From the NCBI RefSeq assembly GCF_000153925.1, contig NZ_DS264344.1:1-64000 (forward strand): a stretch of 64,000 nucleotides of DNA, given 5' to 3'. The notes beneath the pieces were generated by a model. The model ran no database searches and was not told where the DNA came from. It was given only the letters and a program-made list of their open reading frames with translations. A program made the position numbers and the translations under genes. Source of the stretch: [Ruminococcus] torques ATCC 27756. GTDB taxonomy: Bacteria > Bacillota > Clostridia > Lachnospirales > Lachnospiraceae. Shown here piece after piece: positions 9,196 through 18,988 of this stretch. Position 1 is the stretch's first letter; each line of letters opens with the position of its first letter.

Positions 9196-10872
9196 ATGCT
9201 ACAAAATCTACATGTGAAAAATATTGCTTTGATCGATGAGACAGAAGTAGATTTCGGACAAGGATTGAATATATTGACAGGAGAAACCGGGGCGGGAAAG
9301 TCTATCTTGCTCGGCTCTGTCGGACTGGCTCTTGGAGGAAAGTATAGTTCTGATCTTTTGAGAAACGGGGCGGAAAATGGTCTGGTAGAGCTGACTTTTT
9401 CGGTTGACGACGGACAGATCAGACAAAAACTGGAAGAGATGGATATTATTCCGGATGACGGTATGGTTACTTTAACAAGAAAGTTTACAGGAAGCAGAAG
9501 CATAAGCCGCATTAATGGAGAGACAGTGAATACAGGAAAGTTGAAAGAAGCGGCAGAGCTTTTGATTGACATTCATGGTCAGCATGATAATAAAACCTTA
9601 CTTCAAAGGAAGAATCATTTGGTGCTTCTGGATCTTTTTGGGAGAAAAGAGATTGCTCCGATCAAATCAGAAATGTCAAAATGTTATAAAGAATATCGGG
9701 CGATCTGTAAAAAGGAGGAAGAAACTTCTTTAAATGATGAAGAAAGGCGAAGAGAACTTTCTCTTTATGAATTTGAAGTACACGAGATCGAAGAGGCTGC
9801 TCTTCGGGAAAATGAGGATGAAGAATTAGAGGAAACATACCGAAGGATGACGGAGAGCAGAAAAATCACGGATGCAGTTGCGCAGACTTATCGCTATACA
9901 TGCGAGGACAGTTCGGCAAATGCAGGTGATTGTCTTACTCGGGCGATACGTGCGTTTCGGGAGGCGGCGGAATTTGATGAAGAGGGAGACCGTCTGTGCG
10001 CTCTGCTTATGGATGTGGACAGCCTTCTGAATGATTTTAACAGAGAACTGTCCGAATATGCCTCAAAATTTGAATTTTCAGAAGAAGAGTTCAAAGAGAC
10101 AGAGGAACGGTTGAATCTGATCAATCATTTAAAAGCAAAATATGGAAGTTCTGTAAGTGATGTCCTTGCATATTGCGAATCAAAACGCCATAGAATAGAA
10201 CAGCTTAATGATTATGATGCATATATAAAACAAATTGAAGAAGAGAAAGAAAAAGCGTTAAAAAAAGTAGAACGTGTAACGAAAAAACTTCATGATGTAA
10301 GAAATCGATATAAAACAGTTTTTGCTGACGAAATCTGTATTCATCTGAAGGAATTAAATTTTCTCGATACAAGGTTTGAGATACATTTAAAAGATGCAGG
10401 ACAGTTTAGCGCGAACGGAAAAGACGAAGCGGAATTTTATCTTGCGCTTAATCCCGGCGAGCCTGTAAAGCCGCTTGAGAATATTGCATCAGGCGGAGAA
10501 CTTTCCCGTATTATGCTTGCGATAAAAACGGTTCTGGCAGATGCGGAAGATACGCCGACTTTGATTTTTGACGAGATTGATGCCGGAATATCGGGAGTTA
10601 CGGCAGCAAAAGTCGGAGAAAAACTAAAGCTGATAGGTAAAAGCAGGCAGGTGATTTGCATTACTCATCTTTCACAGATAGCAGCAGTGGCAGACAGTCA
10701 TTTTCTGATTGAAAAATCTGCGGAAAACGAAAGCGTAAAAACAAGGATTCGTCTATTGAACGAAGAAGATTCGGTAAAAGAACTGGCGCGTATTCTGGGT
10801 GGAGATAAGATTACATCCAGTATTATGGAAAGTGCCCGTGAAATGAAAGAAATGGCAAAGAGTGAAATATAA
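9196..10872 (+). CDS. recN: DNA repair protein RecN
   Basis: A protein of 558 residues, an SMC-like ATPase of double-strand break repair. Walker A is GETGAGKSILLGS near residue 31; a long central coiled coil follows (about residues 150-370); the signature is ENIASGGELSRIMLAIK and Walker B is PTLIFDEIDAGISG. A GTG at 9187 directly follows the argR stop, but the ATG at 9196 has AGGTGA about six bases upstream and gives the usual family start (MLQNLHVKNIALIDE). Strong terminator downstream. Confidence 0.95.
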   Translation: MLQNLHVKNIALIDETEVDFGQGLNILTGETGAGKSILLGSVGLALGGKYSSDLLRNGAENGLVELTFSVDDGQIRQKLEEMDIIPDDGMVTLTRKFTGSRSISRINGETVNTGKLKEAAELLIDIHGQHDNKTLLQRKNHLVLLDLFGRKEIAPIKSEMSKCYKEYRAICKKEEETSLNDEERRRELSLYEFEVHEIEEAALRENEDEELEETYRRMTESRKITDAVAQTYRYTCEDSSANAGDCLTRAIRAFREAAEFDEEGDRLCALLMDVDSLLNDFNRELSEYASKFEFSEEEFKETEERLNLINHLKAKYGSSVSDVLAYCESKRHRIEQLNDYDAYIKQIEEEKEKALKKVERVTKKLHDVRNRYKTVFADEICIHLKELNFLDTRFEIHLKDAGQFSANGKDEAEFYLALNPGEPVKPLENIASGGELSRIMLAIKTVLADAEDTPTLIFDEIDAGISGVTAAKVGEKLKLIGKSRQVICITHLSQIAAVADSHFLIEKSAENESVKTRIRLLNEEDSVKELARILGGDKITSSIMESAREMKEMAKSEI

Positions 10873-10907
10873 TACTAGTGTGGAAAAAGAAGAAACCACA
10901 TATACTA

Positions 10908-10940
10908 GAAACGGATACAGAGAAGTATCCGTTTCTTTTT
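10908..10940 (+). terminator. Terminator after recN
   Basis: An 11-bp perfect stem GAAACGGATAC / GTATCCGTTTC (10908-10918, 10925-10935) with a six-base loop and a run of five T. It ends the nusB-to-recN transcription unit ahead of spoIVB. Confidence 0.88.
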
Positions 10941-11004
10941 ATATAGGAAAGAAGGAGCGGATGCGGATAAAAAATTATCGAGATATCAGAGAAAGGGTGT
11001 GGAT

Positions 11005-12096
11005 ATGTTGAAAAAACAAAAGTATGTGACCGCTGTATTCTGTCTATTCCTCTCCTTCTTCTTTGCGGCTATGGGTATTTTGCAGTATCAAATGATTCGT
11101 GGAAAGAAACCGGTTTCGACAGATGCGGGAATAGAAGCGATGAATAATGATACGGTGCTTGTCGGAGGAATGCCGATTGGTATTTATATGGAAACGGACG
11201 GAGTGATGGTTCTTAATACAGAGCAGATTGCCGGAGCGGATGGAAAGGAGCATGAACCAGCAAAAGGAATTGTTAAAGCAGGCGATTATATTATGGCAGT
11301 AGATCATTGTGAAATTACGGGAAAAAAAGAGCTTTTGGAGGCTGTCGGAAATCTAACCGGAACGTTCGTGGTGTTGACGGTCAGACGAAATGGGGAGACG
11401 ATAGATTTGAAAATAAAGCCGGTTGAATATGAAACGGGAGAATATCGGCTTGGTATATGGGTTCGCGATAATGTACAAGGCTTGGGAACAGTTACTTTTT
11501 TAACGGATCAAAGTCGGTTTGGCGCGCTTGGGCATGGGATTCATGACGTGGATACAAGTGTTCTTATGTCGATTGCGGAAGGAAATGTATACCGCACGAG
11601 TATCAGAGATATCACAAAAGGACAGAGCGGATCTCCGGGAAGTATGGAGGGTATGATCATTTATAACAATTATAATATTCTCGGTACAATCGATAAAAAT
11701 ACAGAGGCTGGGATTTATGGGAAAATCGACAAAATTGATGAACTTTTCACAGAACAGACGGCAATCAGGACTGCAAAAAAAGAAGAAATTATAACAGGAC
11801 CTGCTACAATCCGATGTTTTGTAGATAATGAAGTTAGAGAATTTGATATTGAAGTGACTCAAGTCGACATGATGTCTCAGGAGATCAATAAAGGACTTGT
11901 GATTAAGGTGACGGACGAAGAACTTCTTGAAAAAACAGGAGGGATTATTCAGGGGATGAGCGGAAGTCCGATCATACAAAACGGGAAATTGATCGGAGCA
12001 GTAACCCACGTTTTCGTACAAGACTCGACAAAAGGTTACGGAATATTCATAGAAAATATGTTAAAACAGGTGAATTTACCGGAAATGTGTGGATAA
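11005..12096 (+). CDS. spoIVB: SpoIVB signalling peptidase (family S55)
   Basis: A protein of 363 residues. A membrane anchor (about residues 8-28) is followed by a PDZ domain (about 55-135) and the S55 serine peptidase. GHGIHDVDT holds the likely catalytic His and GMSGSPIIQNGK the catalytic Ser. In sporulation SpoIVB is secreted from the forespore and triggers pro-sigmaK processing. A GTG lies at 10999, but the ATG at 11005 has better spacing from GAAAGGG (10991-10997). It immediately precedes spo0A, the conserved order. Confidence 0.93.
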   Translation: MLKKQKYVTAVFCLFLSFFFAAMGILQYQMIRGKKPVSTDAGIEAMNNDTVLVGGMPIGIYMETDGVMVLNTEQIAGADGKEHEPAKGIVKAGDYIMAVDHCEITGKKELLEAVGNLTGTFVVLTVRRNGETIDLKIKPVEYETGEYRLGIWVRDNVQGLGTVTFLTDQSRFGALGHGIHDVDTSVLMSIAEGNVYRTSIRDITKGQSGSPGSMEGMIIYNNYNILGTIDKNTEAGIYGKIDKIDELFTEQTAIRTAKKEEIITGPATIRCFVDNEVREFDIEVTQVDMMSQEINKGLVIKVTDEELLEKTGGIIQGMSGSPIIQNGKLIGAVTHVFVQDSTKGYGIFIENMLKQVNLPEMCG

Positions 12097-12098
12097 AT

Positions 12099-12152
12099 GT
12101 CGAATTGTTACTACAAGATTCGCTTGATTATGCAAAATGGCATAGATATAAT
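12099..12152 (+). promoter_or_regulatory. spo0A promoter with upstream 0A box
   Basis: TGTCGAA at 12099-12105 is an exact 0A box core (the Spo0A~P binding site). Downstream lies TTGATT (12124-12129), 17 bases, TATAAT (12147-12152). This would give spo0A its own transcript, with a box placed for autoregulation. Confidence 0.65.
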
Positions 12153-12203
12153 AAGCGAGTGGCGTTTTAAAGGGATGGTCTCAAAACTAAAGGAGAGACG
12201 AGA

Positions 12204-12995
12204 ATGGAGCATTTGAGTGTGGCGATCGCTGACGACAACCAGAGAATTCTAGATATGCTTGACGACATCATACAAACGGACAAGGAACTGGATCTCGTCG
12301 GAAAAGCGAAAAATGGAGAAGAGATGTGTCAGATCATAAAGGACAGACAGCCGGATGTTGTCCTGCTTGATCTGATCATGCCGAAAATGGATGGATTGAC
12401 AGTAATGGAGCAAGTAAACAAGCAGGAGTTTGTCGACAAAAGACCGTATTTTATAGTGCTTACTGCTGTCGGACAGGAAAAAATTACAGAAGATGCATTT
12501 AATAAAGGTGCAAATTACTATATTATGAAACCGTTTAATCATACGATTTTATTGGATCGGATCAAATCGATCCGAAAAAAGCCGGCGGTTTTTGAAAAGA
12601 AAAATGAAGAGAGTATACAGGAAGTTTCATCAAGACGGGAAAATCTGGAAAGCAGAGTGACGAATATGCTTCATGAGATTGGAATACCGGCGCATATCAA
12701 AGGGTATCATTATCTGCGGGATGCGATCATGATGGCAGTAAACGACATGGATGTGTTGAATGCAATTACAAAAATATTGTATCCTACAGTTGCAAAAAAA
12801 TACCGGACAACGTCAAGCCGCGTCGAACGGGCAATTCGACATGCGATCGAGGTGGCATGGAGCCGCGGAAAATTGGATACGCTTGATGAGCTTTTTGGAT
12901 ATACTGTGAGTACAGGAAAGGGGAAACCGACCAATTCAGAGTTTATTGCGCTGATTGCCGATACAATTCAGCTTGAATACAGGCATAAAAACTAG
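12204..12995 (+). CDS. spo0A: Sporulation master regulator Spo0A
   Basis: A protein of 263 residues. The receiver domain has the acidic pair D10-D11, phospho-acceptor D56 ([13 protein letters not shown]) and a TA/K pair (LTAVGQ, YYIMKPF). A linker leads to the C-terminal sigma-factor-like DNA-binding domain with the near-invariant [20 protein letters not shown] and [14 protein letters not shown]. It governs entry into sporulation and therefore marks the organism as a spore-former lineage. ATG at 12204 with AAAGGAGAG upstream; the spoIVB-spo0A pair is the normal clostridial arrangement. Confidence 0.97.
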   Translation: MEHLSVAIADDNQRILDMLDDIIQTDKELDLVGKAKNGEEMCQIIKDRQPDVVLLDLIMPKMDGLTVMEQVNKQEFVDKRPYFIVLTAVGQEKITEDAFNKGANYYIMKPFNHTILLDRIKSIRKKPAVFEKKNEESIQEVSSRRENLESRVTNMLHEIGIPAHIKGYHYLRDAIMMAVNDMDVLNAITKILYPTVAKKYRTTSSRVERAIRHAIEVAWSRGKLDTLDELFGYTVSTGKGKPTNSEFIALIADTIQLEYRHKN

Positions 12996-13087
12996 GAAAG
13001 TCCTTTTCATTGCGCAGAGAATAGGGTATAATAACAATTAACAGAATTCTTTCCGGGAATTTATGTGAAGAATGGGAGGATCAGGAT

Positions 13088-14536
13088 ATGAAAAATATTT
13101 TGTTTGCTGCATCGGAGTGTGTACCGTTTATCAAAACCGGAGGTCTGGCAGATGTTGTCGGTTCGCTTCCGAAAGATTTCGACAAAGAAAAATATGATGT
13201 TCGTGTTGTTATTCCGAATTACATGTGCATGAAACAGGAGTGGAAAGAGAAGTTAGAGTATGTTGCCCATTTTTATATGGACATTGCAGGTCAGGACAGG
13301 TATGTCGGAGTACTGAAGATTGAATTGAACGGTATTATTTTCTATTTTATCGATAATGAATATTATTTCAGTGGATTTGCTCCGTATGATGGGGATCCGA
13401 AGTGGAATATAGAAAAGTTTGCCTTCTTTTCAAAAGCAGTGCTGAGCATACTTCCGGTGATCGGATTTCGTCCGGAACTGATTCATTGTCATGACTGGCA
13501 GACGGGACTGATACCGGTTTATCTTGATAATTTCAGATATCTGGGAGAATACTATCGCGGAATTAAAACTGTGATGACAATCCACAATCTGAAATTCCAG
13601 GGGGTATGGGATACGAAATCTGTTCGCGAAATTACCGGACTTCCGGAATACTATTTCGTTCCGGATAAGATGGAGGCATATAAAGATGCAAACTTGCTTA
13701 AAGGCGGTATCGTATATGCCGATAAAGTGACAACGGTAAGTAACAGTTATGCAGAAGAGATCAAAACACCGTTTTACGGTGAAGGTCTTGACGGATTAAT
13801 GTCGGCAAGGGCAAATGATCTTTGCGGTATTGTCAACGGCTTGGATTATACAGACTGGGATCCGGCTTCAGATCCTAGAATTGCAAAAACCTTTTCGGTT
13901 GAAGATTTCAGGAAGAATAAAGTTCTTAATAAGAAAGCGCTGCAGGAAGAACTCGGTTTAGAGAAAGATACAAAAACGATGATGATCGGAATGATCTCAC
14001 GGCTTACAGATCAAAAAGGATTTGATCTTGTCGATTACGTTATGGATGAACTTTGTCAGGATGCGGTTCAGATCGTTGTGCTTGGAACAGGTGATGTGAA
14101 ATATGAGAATATGTTCCGTCATTTTGCATGGAAGTACTCCGGAAAAGTATCCGCAAACATCTTTTATTCGGATGAACTTTCACATAAGATTTATGCTTCC
14201 TGCGATGCATTTCTTATGCCATCACTGTTTGAACCGTGCGGATTAAGTCAGCTGATGAGCCTGCGTTATGGAACGATTCCGATTGTGCGTGAGACAGGCG
14301 GACTTAGAGATACGGTTGAAGCGTATAATGAATTTGACAAGACAGGAACAGGATTTAGCTTTACTAATTATAATGCACATGAGATGCTTAATACAGTTCG
14401 TTATGCGGAAAGAATTTATTATGACAGAAAACGTGACTGGAATAAGATCGTAGAACGTGCGATGAGCAAAGATTTTTCATGGAAGAATTCTGCCGGACAA
14501 TATCAGGAATTATACAAGAGCTTGATCGGGGAATAA
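13088..14536 (+). CDS. glgA: Glycogen synthase (ADP-glucose type)
   Basis: A protein of 482 residues, GT5 family, which extends alpha-1,4-glucan from ADP-glucose. The ADP-glucose-binding KTGGLADVVGSLPK lies at residues 15-28 and the C-terminal acceptor motif FLMPSLFEPCGLSQLMSLRY is intact. The ATG at 13088 follows GGGAGG. A TATAAT at 13027-13032 may be its -10 box, although the -35 is poor. No other glg genes are adjacent, so it is an orphan here. Confidence 0.94.
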   Translation: MKNILFAASECVPFIKTGGLADVVGSLPKDFDKEKYDVRVVIPNYMCMKQEWKEKLEYVAHFYMDIAGQDRYVGVLKIELNGIIFYFIDNEYYFSGFAPYDGDPKWNIEKFAFFSKAVLSILPVIGFRPELIHCHDWQTGLIPVYLDNFRYLGEYYRGIKTVMTIHNLKFQGVWDTKSVREITGLPEYYFVPDKMEAYKDANLLKGGIVYADKVTTVSNSYAEEIKTPFYGEGLDGLMSARANDLCGIVNGLDYTDWDPASDPRIAKTFSVEDFRKNKVLNKKALQEELGLEKDTKTMMIGMISRLTDQKGFDLVDYVMDELCQDAVQIVVLGTGDVKYENMFRHFAWKYSGKVSANIFYSDELSHKIYASCDAFLMPSLFEPCGLSQLMSLRYGTIPIVRETGGLRDTVEAYNEFDKTGTGFSFTNYNAHEMLNTVRYAERIYYDRKRDWNKIVERAMSKDFSWKNSAGQYQELYKSLIGE

Positions 14537-14557
14537 GACATAGTAAGAGGTACATAT

Positions 14558-14597
14558 AAAAACACAAGACGGACATTCGTTTCGTCTTGTGTTTTTT
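14558..14597 (+). terminator. Terminator after glgA
   Basis: An 11-bp perfect stem AACACAAGACG / CGTCTTGTGTT (14561-14571, 14583-14593) followed by T residues. The A-rich upstream flank suggests it could also work in reverse. Confidence 0.88.
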
Positions 14598-14701
14598 TGC
14601 AGCAGCGCCGAACAGGGGGTTAAATTTATCTAAGTTCTTGCCACTCGTTTGCAAATCCAAAATGTGCTTTTGGTATTTTCGGTCGTTTGAAGAAACAATA
14701 C

Positions 14702-14750
14702 TTGACAGAAAAAGCGTTTTAGAGGATAATTTTACCTAAAAAATGTCGAA
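14702..14750 (+). promoter_or_regulatory. metF-operon promoter with 0A-box-like site
   Basis: TTGACA (14702-14707), 17 bases, GATAAT (14725-14730). TGTCGAA, an exact 0A core, follows at 14744-14750 where the transcript would begin, so Spo0A binding there could repress. The leader is only about 70 bases and holds no SAM riboswitch. Confidence 0.6.
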
Positions 14751-14808
14751 GGAAATGGATTTCTAATACTTAGCCGTACGACAGAGAAAAACAGTCAGGA
14801 GAGTAAAG

Positions 14809-15678
14809 ATGAAAATTATAGACAGATTAAAAGAAGACAAAATACATATTTCATTTGAAGTGTTTCCGCCGAAGACCGATGCGGGATTTGAAAAAGTGAT
14901 CGCGGCAACTGATGCTATGGCGAAGTTAAATCCGGCGTTTATCAGCGTGACATATGGTGCGGGCGGCGGTACGAGTAAGAATACGGCAAAGATCGCATCT
15001 CATATAAAGGATGATCTCGGAGTGGTTAGTCTTGCACACTTGACATGTGCTTCTTCAACGATAGAGGAAGTAAGAGATGTGATTGAAAATCTGAAAGAAA
15101 ACGGGATTGAAAACATTCTTGCGCTTCGGGGAGATATCCCGGAAGGGATGCCGTTCCCGAACGGAAATCGTTTTAGATATGCATATGAGTTGATAGAGGA
15201 GATTCGTAAGCATGGCGATTTTTGTATCGGAGCTGCATGTTATCCGGAAGGTCATGTAGAAAACGAACATAAGGCAGAAGATATCAGGTATTTAAAACAA
15301 AAAGTAGATAGCGGCGTTGATTTTCTTACGACACAGATGTTTTTTGATAACGATATCCATTATAATTTTTTATACAGGATCAGGGAAGCAGGGATCAATG
15401 TTCCGGTACTCCCGGGAATTATGCCGATGACGAGTGAGAAACAGATGAAAAGAAGTCAGGAATTGTCAGGGACAGTGTTTCCGAGAAGATTTTTAGCTCT
15501 CCTTGATCGGTTCGGCAGCTCGGCGGCGGCGATGGAACAGGCGGGAATCGCATATGCGACCGATCAGATCATTGATCTTCTTTCTAACGGTGTGAACAAT
15601 ATTCATATTTATACAATGAATAAACCGCATGTTGCAGCTGCAATTATGAACAATTTGTCGGAGATTATAAAGGCGTAG
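14809..15678 (+). CDS. metF: Methylenetetrahydrofolate reductase
   Basis: A protein of 289 residues. It reduces 5,10-methylene-THF to 5-methyl-THF, the methyl donor for the methionine synthase encoded downstream. The TIM-barrel hallmarks are visible: ISFEVFPPKTDAGFEK at the start, VTYGAGGGTSKNT, ILALRGD and DFLTTQMFFDN. The ATG at 14809 follows AGGAGAG. The next gene starts nine bases after its stop, so metF, the activation-domain protein and metH form one operon. Confidence 0.95.
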   Translation: MKIIDRLKEDKIHISFEVFPPKTDAGFEKVIAATDAMAKLNPAFISVTYGAGGGTSKNTAKIASHIKDDLGVVSLAHLTCASSTIEEVRDVIENLKENGIENILALRGDIPEGMPFPNGNRFRYAYELIEEIRKHGDFCIGAACYPEGHVENEHKAEDIRYLKQKVDSGVDFLTTQMFFDNDIHYNFLYRIREAGINVPVLPGIMPMTSEKQMKRSQELSGTVFPRRFLALLDRFGSSAAAMEQAGIAYATDQIIDLLSNGVNNIHIYTMNKPHVAAAIMNNLSEIIKA

Positions 15679-15686
15679 GTGATAGA

Positions 15687-16328
15687 ATGGAAAAATGTTT
15701 TCAGGAAGCTGTCCGCTATTTGGGGTATGGGAAAAATCCGGTAGATGAGGCAACAAGCCGTCTTGTTGAAAAAGGTTTTTTGGAGCTGGAAAAAGTATCG
15801 GCGCTTCGCTCGGTGTTTCGTATTTTTGAAATGAATCGGATAGATGAAGAAAAAGTTGCGATCGGAACATTACAGATTAGCAGCAAAAGCCTTGCAAGAA
15901 ACTTAAATCACTGTGAAAAGGCTGTTTTGTTCGGTGCGACATTAGGGACAGGAGTGGATCGTCTGATAGCAAGAACATCTCTGACAGATATGGCAAACGC
16001 TGTTGTGCTTCAGGCATGTGCAGCGGCAATGCTGGAAGAATTTTGTGATGAGAAACAATTTGAAATCGGCGAGGAACTTGAAAAGGAAGGTCTTTATCTG
16101 CGCCCGAGGTTCAGTCCGGGATACGGCGATTTTGATATCGGTTTTCAGAAATCATTTATGCAGATGCTGGATTGTGCAAAGGCAATCGGACTTACGATGA
16201 CGGAAAGTTTTATGATGACACCGACGAAATCTGTTACCGCAGTGATCGGGGCAAGTCGAATAAAAGAGAGATGCCCGATTGCAGGCTGCGAAGTCTGCGA
16301 TAAGAAAGAGTGTATTTACAGACGCTGA
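15687..16328 (+). CDS. Stand-alone cobalamin methionine synthase activation-domain protein
   Basis: A protein of 213 residues resembling the C-terminal AdoMet-binding reactivation domain of MetH. RPRFSPGYGDF matches the RxxxGY AdoMet motif of that domain, and the tail carries MMTPTKSVTAVIG plus a Cys-rich end (CPIAGCEVCDKKEC). In full-length MetH this domain re-methylates oxidised cobalamin. Here it is a separate gene placed between metF and a metH that lacks the domain, so the two probably work in trans. The ATG at 15687 follows GGTGATAG. Confidence 0.85.
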   Translation: MEKCFQEAVRYLGYGKNPVDEATSRLVEKGFLELEKVSALRSVFRIFEMNRIDEEKVAIGTLQISSKSLARNLNHCEKAVLFGATLGTGVDRLIARTSLTDMANAVVLQACAAAMLEEFCDEKQFEIGEELEKEGLYLRPRFSPGYGDFDIGFQKSFMQMLDCAKAIGLTMTESFMMTPTKSVTAVIGASRIKERCPIAGCEVCDKKECIYRR

Positions 16329-16388
16329 CAGTTAGATGTATGAGACAAATATGTAGAGAAGGAAAACGACGAAAAAAAGGAGAAAGAG

Positions 16389-18869
16389 ATGATCAGACAA
16401 CGACTTGGAAAAGACCTCCTCTTTTTTGATGGGGGAATGGGAACTCTGCTTCAGGAAAAAGGGCTCGCGCCGGGAGAATTACCGGAGACGTGGAATCTGA
16501 CACATTCGGAAGAAATATACAAGATACACAGGCAATATATAGAAGCCGGAAGCGATATCATTTTGACGAATACATTTGGTGCAAATGCGCTGAAGTTTCA
16601 TGATGATTCCTGCTCTTTAGAAGAGATTATAAAGGCGGCGGTCAGCCATGTGAAAAAAGCAGAGCGGGAGGCGCTCTTACAAACAGGAGACGAGCGTAAA
16701 ATCTATACGGCTCTTGATGTCGGACCTACGGGGAAATTGCTGAAACCTATGGGAGATCTGGAATTTGAGACGGCATATGAAGCTTTTAAGGAAGTAGTGA
16801 TCTTAGGAGAGCAGGCGGGAGCAGATTTAATCCATATAGAGACAATGAGCGATACATACGAATTAAAAGCAGCTGTTTTAGCGGCGAAAGAAAACACGTC
16901 TCTTCCGGTATTTGCTACCGTAATATTTGACGAGAGGAAAAAACTTTTGACAGGAGCGGATGTTTCATCTGTTGTTGCGCTTTTAGAAGGTTTAGGCGTC
17001 GATGCTCTCGGGATAAACTGCGCAATGGGACCAAAAGAGATGCTTCCGGTGTTGGAAGAACTGATCAAATATTCGTCTGTTCCGATTATTGTAAAGCCAA
17101 ATGCAGGACTTCCGAAACAGAGAGACGGGAAAACATATTATGATGTGACAGAAGATGAATTTGCGGCATATATGGAGCAAATCGTCCGGATGGGGGCATG
17201 TGTGATCGGAGGCTGCTGTGGAACGACGCCGGAACATATCCGTGCCATGCGTAAAAGATGTGAAAACGCAGAACTTGTTCCGGTGACAGAAAAAGAGTTT
17301 ACGGTTGTTTCCTCTTACGGGCAAAGCGTTATTTTGGGTGAGGGTTCAAAAATTATCGGAGAGCGGATAAATCCCACCGGTAAAAAACGGTTTAAACAAG
17401 CGCTGAAAGAACACGATCTTGACTATATTTTAAGAGAAGGGATTACACAGCAGGATCAGGGAGCTCACATTCTTGATGTGAATGTCGGACTGCCGGATAT
17501 TGACGAGCCGGCGCTTATGGAAGAGGTAGTTCAGGAACTGCAAAGCGTCGTTAATATTCCGCTGCAGATAGATACGGTTGATGAAAAAGCGATGGAAAAA
17601 GCGCTTCGTATTTACAACGGAAAGGCAATGGTTAATTCCGTAAGCGGAAAGAAAGAGTCAATGGAAAAAGTGTTTCCTCTTGTAAAAAAATACGGCGGAG
17701 TTGTTATCGGTCTGACTTTGGATGAAGACGGAATTCCGGCGGATGCGGACGGCCGTGTGAGGATTGCGGAAAAAATCATAAAAACAGCTGAAAAATTCGG
17801 GATTAAAAAGAAAGATATCGTAATCGACGCACTCGCAATGACGATCAGTTCTGAGCCGGAAGGAGCAAAAGTGACATTGGAGACGCTTCGCAGACTTCGA
17901 GATGAGATCGGAGTCAATACAGTTCTCGGAGTTTCTAATATATCCTTTGGACTTCCATGCCGCCCGATCGTAAACGCAGCCTTTTATACAATGGCAATGC
18001 TAAACGGTCTGAGTGCCGGAATTATAAATCCATCATCGGAAGACATGATGAAATCGTGGTATGCATACCATGCTCTTATGAATCTGGATAATAATTGTGA
18101 ACAATATATTCAAAAATATGCCAATTCGGTAGTGAGCACAAATATAATGAAAACATCTGAACTTTCCGAAACGAAATTAAAGGGGGAAAATGACAGAAGC
18201 AGAAAAAGCAGCTCAAAAATGACGCTTCAAGAGGCAATCGAAAAAGGGCTGCGGGATGACGCGGGGAAAATTACAACAGATATGATTGCGACAGAAGCTC
18301 CGCTCGATATTATCAACGAAGAATTGATTCCTGCATTAAATCATGTCGGCGACGGCTTTGAAAAAGGAACTGTTTTTCTGCCTCAGCTTCTGATGAGTGC
18401 GGAAGCTGCAAAATCCGCATTTTCTGTTCTGAAGGAAAAGATGGAAAAAAGCGGTGAGATCAGAGAAAAAAAGGGACGAGTCATTTTGGCGACCGTGAAA
18501 GGAGATATTCATGATATCGGAAAAAATATCGTGAAAGTGCTTTTAGAAAATTACAGTTTTGATGTGATCGATCTTGGAAAAGACGTATCGCCTGAAAAAA
18601 TTGTAGAAACGGCATGTGAAAAGCAAGTTCCGCTTGTCGGATTAAGCGCTCTTATGACAACAACGGTAGTCAGTATGGAAGAGACGATAAAGATGCTTCG
18701 GGAAAAGAAACCGGACTGTAAAGTGATGGTCGGGGGAGCTGTGCTCAACCAAGAGTATGCAGATATGATCGGTGCGGATTTTTATGGGAAAGATGCGATG
18801 CAGTCCGTACATTACGCCGAAAAGATTTTTAAAGATGCGCTGCAAAAAAGTGCCGATAAAAAAGAATAA
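16389..18869 (+). CDS. metH: Cobalamin-dependent methionine synthase, lacking the activation domain
   Basis: A protein of 826 residues against roughly 1,200 for full-length MetH. The homocysteine domain comes first (FDGGMGTLLQEKG; zinc-ligand GGCCGTTPEHI near residue 275), then the pterin domain (GERINPTGKKRFKQAL near residue 322; DVNVG), then the cobalamin cap and Rossmann domain (GDIHDIGKNIV near residue 706, whose His ligates cobalt). The protein ends after the B12 domain; the preceding gene supplies the missing domain. The ATG at 16389 follows AAAGGAGAAAG. Confidence 0.94.
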   Translation: MIRQRLGKDLLFFDGGMGTLLQEKGLAPGELPETWNLTHSEEIYKIHRQYIEAGSDIILTNTFGANALKFHDDSCSLEEIIKAAVSHVKKAEREALLQTGDERKIYTALDVGPTGKLLKPMGDLEFETAYEAFKEVVILGEQAGADLIHIETMSDTYELKAAVLAAKENTSLPVFATVIFDERKKLLTGADVSSVVALLEGLGVDALGINCAMGPKEMLPVLEELIKYSSVPIIVKPNAGLPKQRDGKTYYDVTEDEFAAYMEQIVRMGACVIGGCCGTTPEHIRAMRKRCENAELVPVTEKEFTVVSSYGQSVILGEGSKIIGERINPTGKKRFKQALKEHDLDYILREGITQQDQGAHILDVNVGLPDIDEPALMEEVVQELQSVVNIPLQIDTVDEKAMEKALRIYNGKAMVNSVSGKKESMEKVFPLVKKYGGVVIGLTLDEDGIPADADGRVRIAEKIIKTAEKFGIKKKDIVIDALAMTISSEPEGAKVTLETLRRLRDEIGVNTVLGVSNISFGLPCRPIVNAAFYTMAMLNGLSAGIINPSSEDMMKSWYAYHALMNLDNNCEQYIQKYANSVVSTNIMKTSELSETKLKGENDRSRKSSSKMTLQEAIEKGLRDDAGKITTDMIATEAPLDIINEELIPALNHVGDGFEKGTVFLPQLLMSAEAAKSAFSVLKEKMEKSGEIREKKGRVILATVKGDIHDIGKNIVKVLLENYSFDVIDLGKDVSPEKIVETACEKQVPLVGLSALMTTTVVSMEETIKMLREKKPDCKVMVGGAVLNQEYADMIGADFYGKDAMQSVHYAEKIFKDALQKSADKKE

Positions 18870-18898
18870 ATACTTGTCAGAGAAAGAATATTCGGTTG

Positions 18899-18927
18899 TT
18901 GACAATGATTTTGTAAACAGATATATT
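18899..18927 (+). promoter_or_regulatory. Hydrogenase gene promoter
   Basis: TTGACA (18899-18904), 17 bases, TATATT (18922-18927), ahead of a leader of about 55 bases with AGGAGG at 18974-18979. The sequence is close to consensus and separates the hydrogenase from the methionine operon. Confidence 0.7.
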
Positions 18928-18988
18928 TAAAGAAATAGGAACAGATGTGCTCGTCGTTTCAATTTAGTATATCAGGAGGTAAGTGCAG

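Noticed and set aside
14731-14808. SAM riboswitch for the metF operon
   Set aside because: The leader is about 70 bases and lacks the conserved aptamer pieces.
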